Shown: piece by piece, positions 63,920-64,000 of the stretch | How positions within the stretch are numbered: position 1 is the first letter of the stretch | Layout: each line of letters opens with the position of its first letter | From: Calamus simplicifolius | Taxonomy: Eukaryota > Streptophyta > Magnoliopsida > Arecales > Arecaceae | DNA: 64,000 bases | Assembly (NCBI GenBank): GCA_900491605.1 | Contig: UESW01004568.1 | Location: 650,848 to 714,847, forward strand | Direction of reading: 5' to 3' | Notes under the pieces: generated by a model | What the model was told of the DNA's origin: nothing | Databases searched by the model: none | What the model saw: the letters and a program-made list of their open reading frames with translations, nothing else | Position numbers and translations under genes: made by a program

Positions 63920-64000
63920 TCATTCTAATGGATCACAAATCCCTAACTCTCCTCTAAGATAACAGAATCTTTCTTCACTTAAAGGTTTTGTAAATATGTC
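63920..64000 (-). CDS. C-terminus of Sirevirus C pol (partial)
   Basis: The last 27 codons or so of RNase H, ending GICDPLE and a TGA at 63920-63922. They match the ends of the A and B pol genes. The gene continues beyond the window. Confidence 0.8.
   Translation of the reverse strand, partial: DIFTKPLSEERFCYLRGELGICDPLE

Larger units (their letters stand above)
59976..64000 (-). mobile_element. Sirevirus-type copia element C (3' part, runs off the window)
   Basis: A minus-strand Sirevirus nested in the integrase region of Sirevirus B, so it is the youngest layer in the nest. It comprises the 3' LTR, the multi-polypurine region, an intact extra gene, the motif-rich spacer, and the last 80 bases of pol. 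The left flanking pentamer is ACCAT (59971-59975). Confidence 0.92.

Overview
This is a plant nuclear window. It has long GT-AG introns, AT-rich intergenic DNA, and transposable elements of the Ty1/copia, Ty3/gypsy, L1, RTE and Au-SINE types. A monocot such as a palm is my guess; nothing in the sequence proves it. Two host genes, both on the + strand, sit in the middle. The first is a seven-exon LIKE-COV (CONTINUOUS VASCULAR RING family) membrane-protein gene, 17236-27634. The second is a three-exon gene of the CELLULOSE SYNTHASE COMPANION (CC1-type, LEA_2-like) family, 30658-33690. Both splice in frame to complete proteins of 268 and 310 aa. No RNA gene or CRISPR array was seen.

The left third holds older single insertions. 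A GC-rich minisatellite lies at 1-600. A complete but decayed copia element spans 2053-7397, with LTRs and a perfect 5-bp target duplication GCTAC. A 5'-truncated L1 tail with a 13-bp target duplication lies at 7774-8210. A younger copia element spans 9776-16658, and its coding region has only two frameshifts. The 3' LTR of that element ends 577 bp upstream of the LIKE-COV start codon, in the same orientation. The LIKE-COV introns carry an Au-SINE with a 21-bp target duplication (20655-20853) and two RTE-type LINE 3' ends (25790-26530).

The right 27.5 kb is one nest of LTR retrotransposons. The host layer is a minus-strand Ty3/gypsy element of the Tat type with two RNase H domains. Its presumed 3' LTR is 36431-38317, its repeat-rich 3'UTR is 38318-39225, and its gag-pol is 49583-53909 plus the last codons at 39226-39240. 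Sirevirus-type copia element A (+ strand, 39241-49577, target duplication TACCG) is inserted just before the gypsy stop codon. Sirevirus B (minus strand, from 53910) is inserted in the gypsy gag. Sirevirus C (minus strand, from 59976, running off the window) is inserted in the integrase region of B.

The most interesting signal is in the three Sireviruses. Each carries an extra gene between pol and the 3' LTR. It is intact in C as a 467-aa protein with a basic N-terminus, a globular core, a Pro/Ser linker and a predicted coiled coil, and without membrane segments. The same CG-rich motif GAGYCGAC is clustered in two places in each element: in the LTR upstream of the TATA box, and again in the spacer just upstream of the extra gene. 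This suggests a shared regulatory or DNA-binding module that could be tested.
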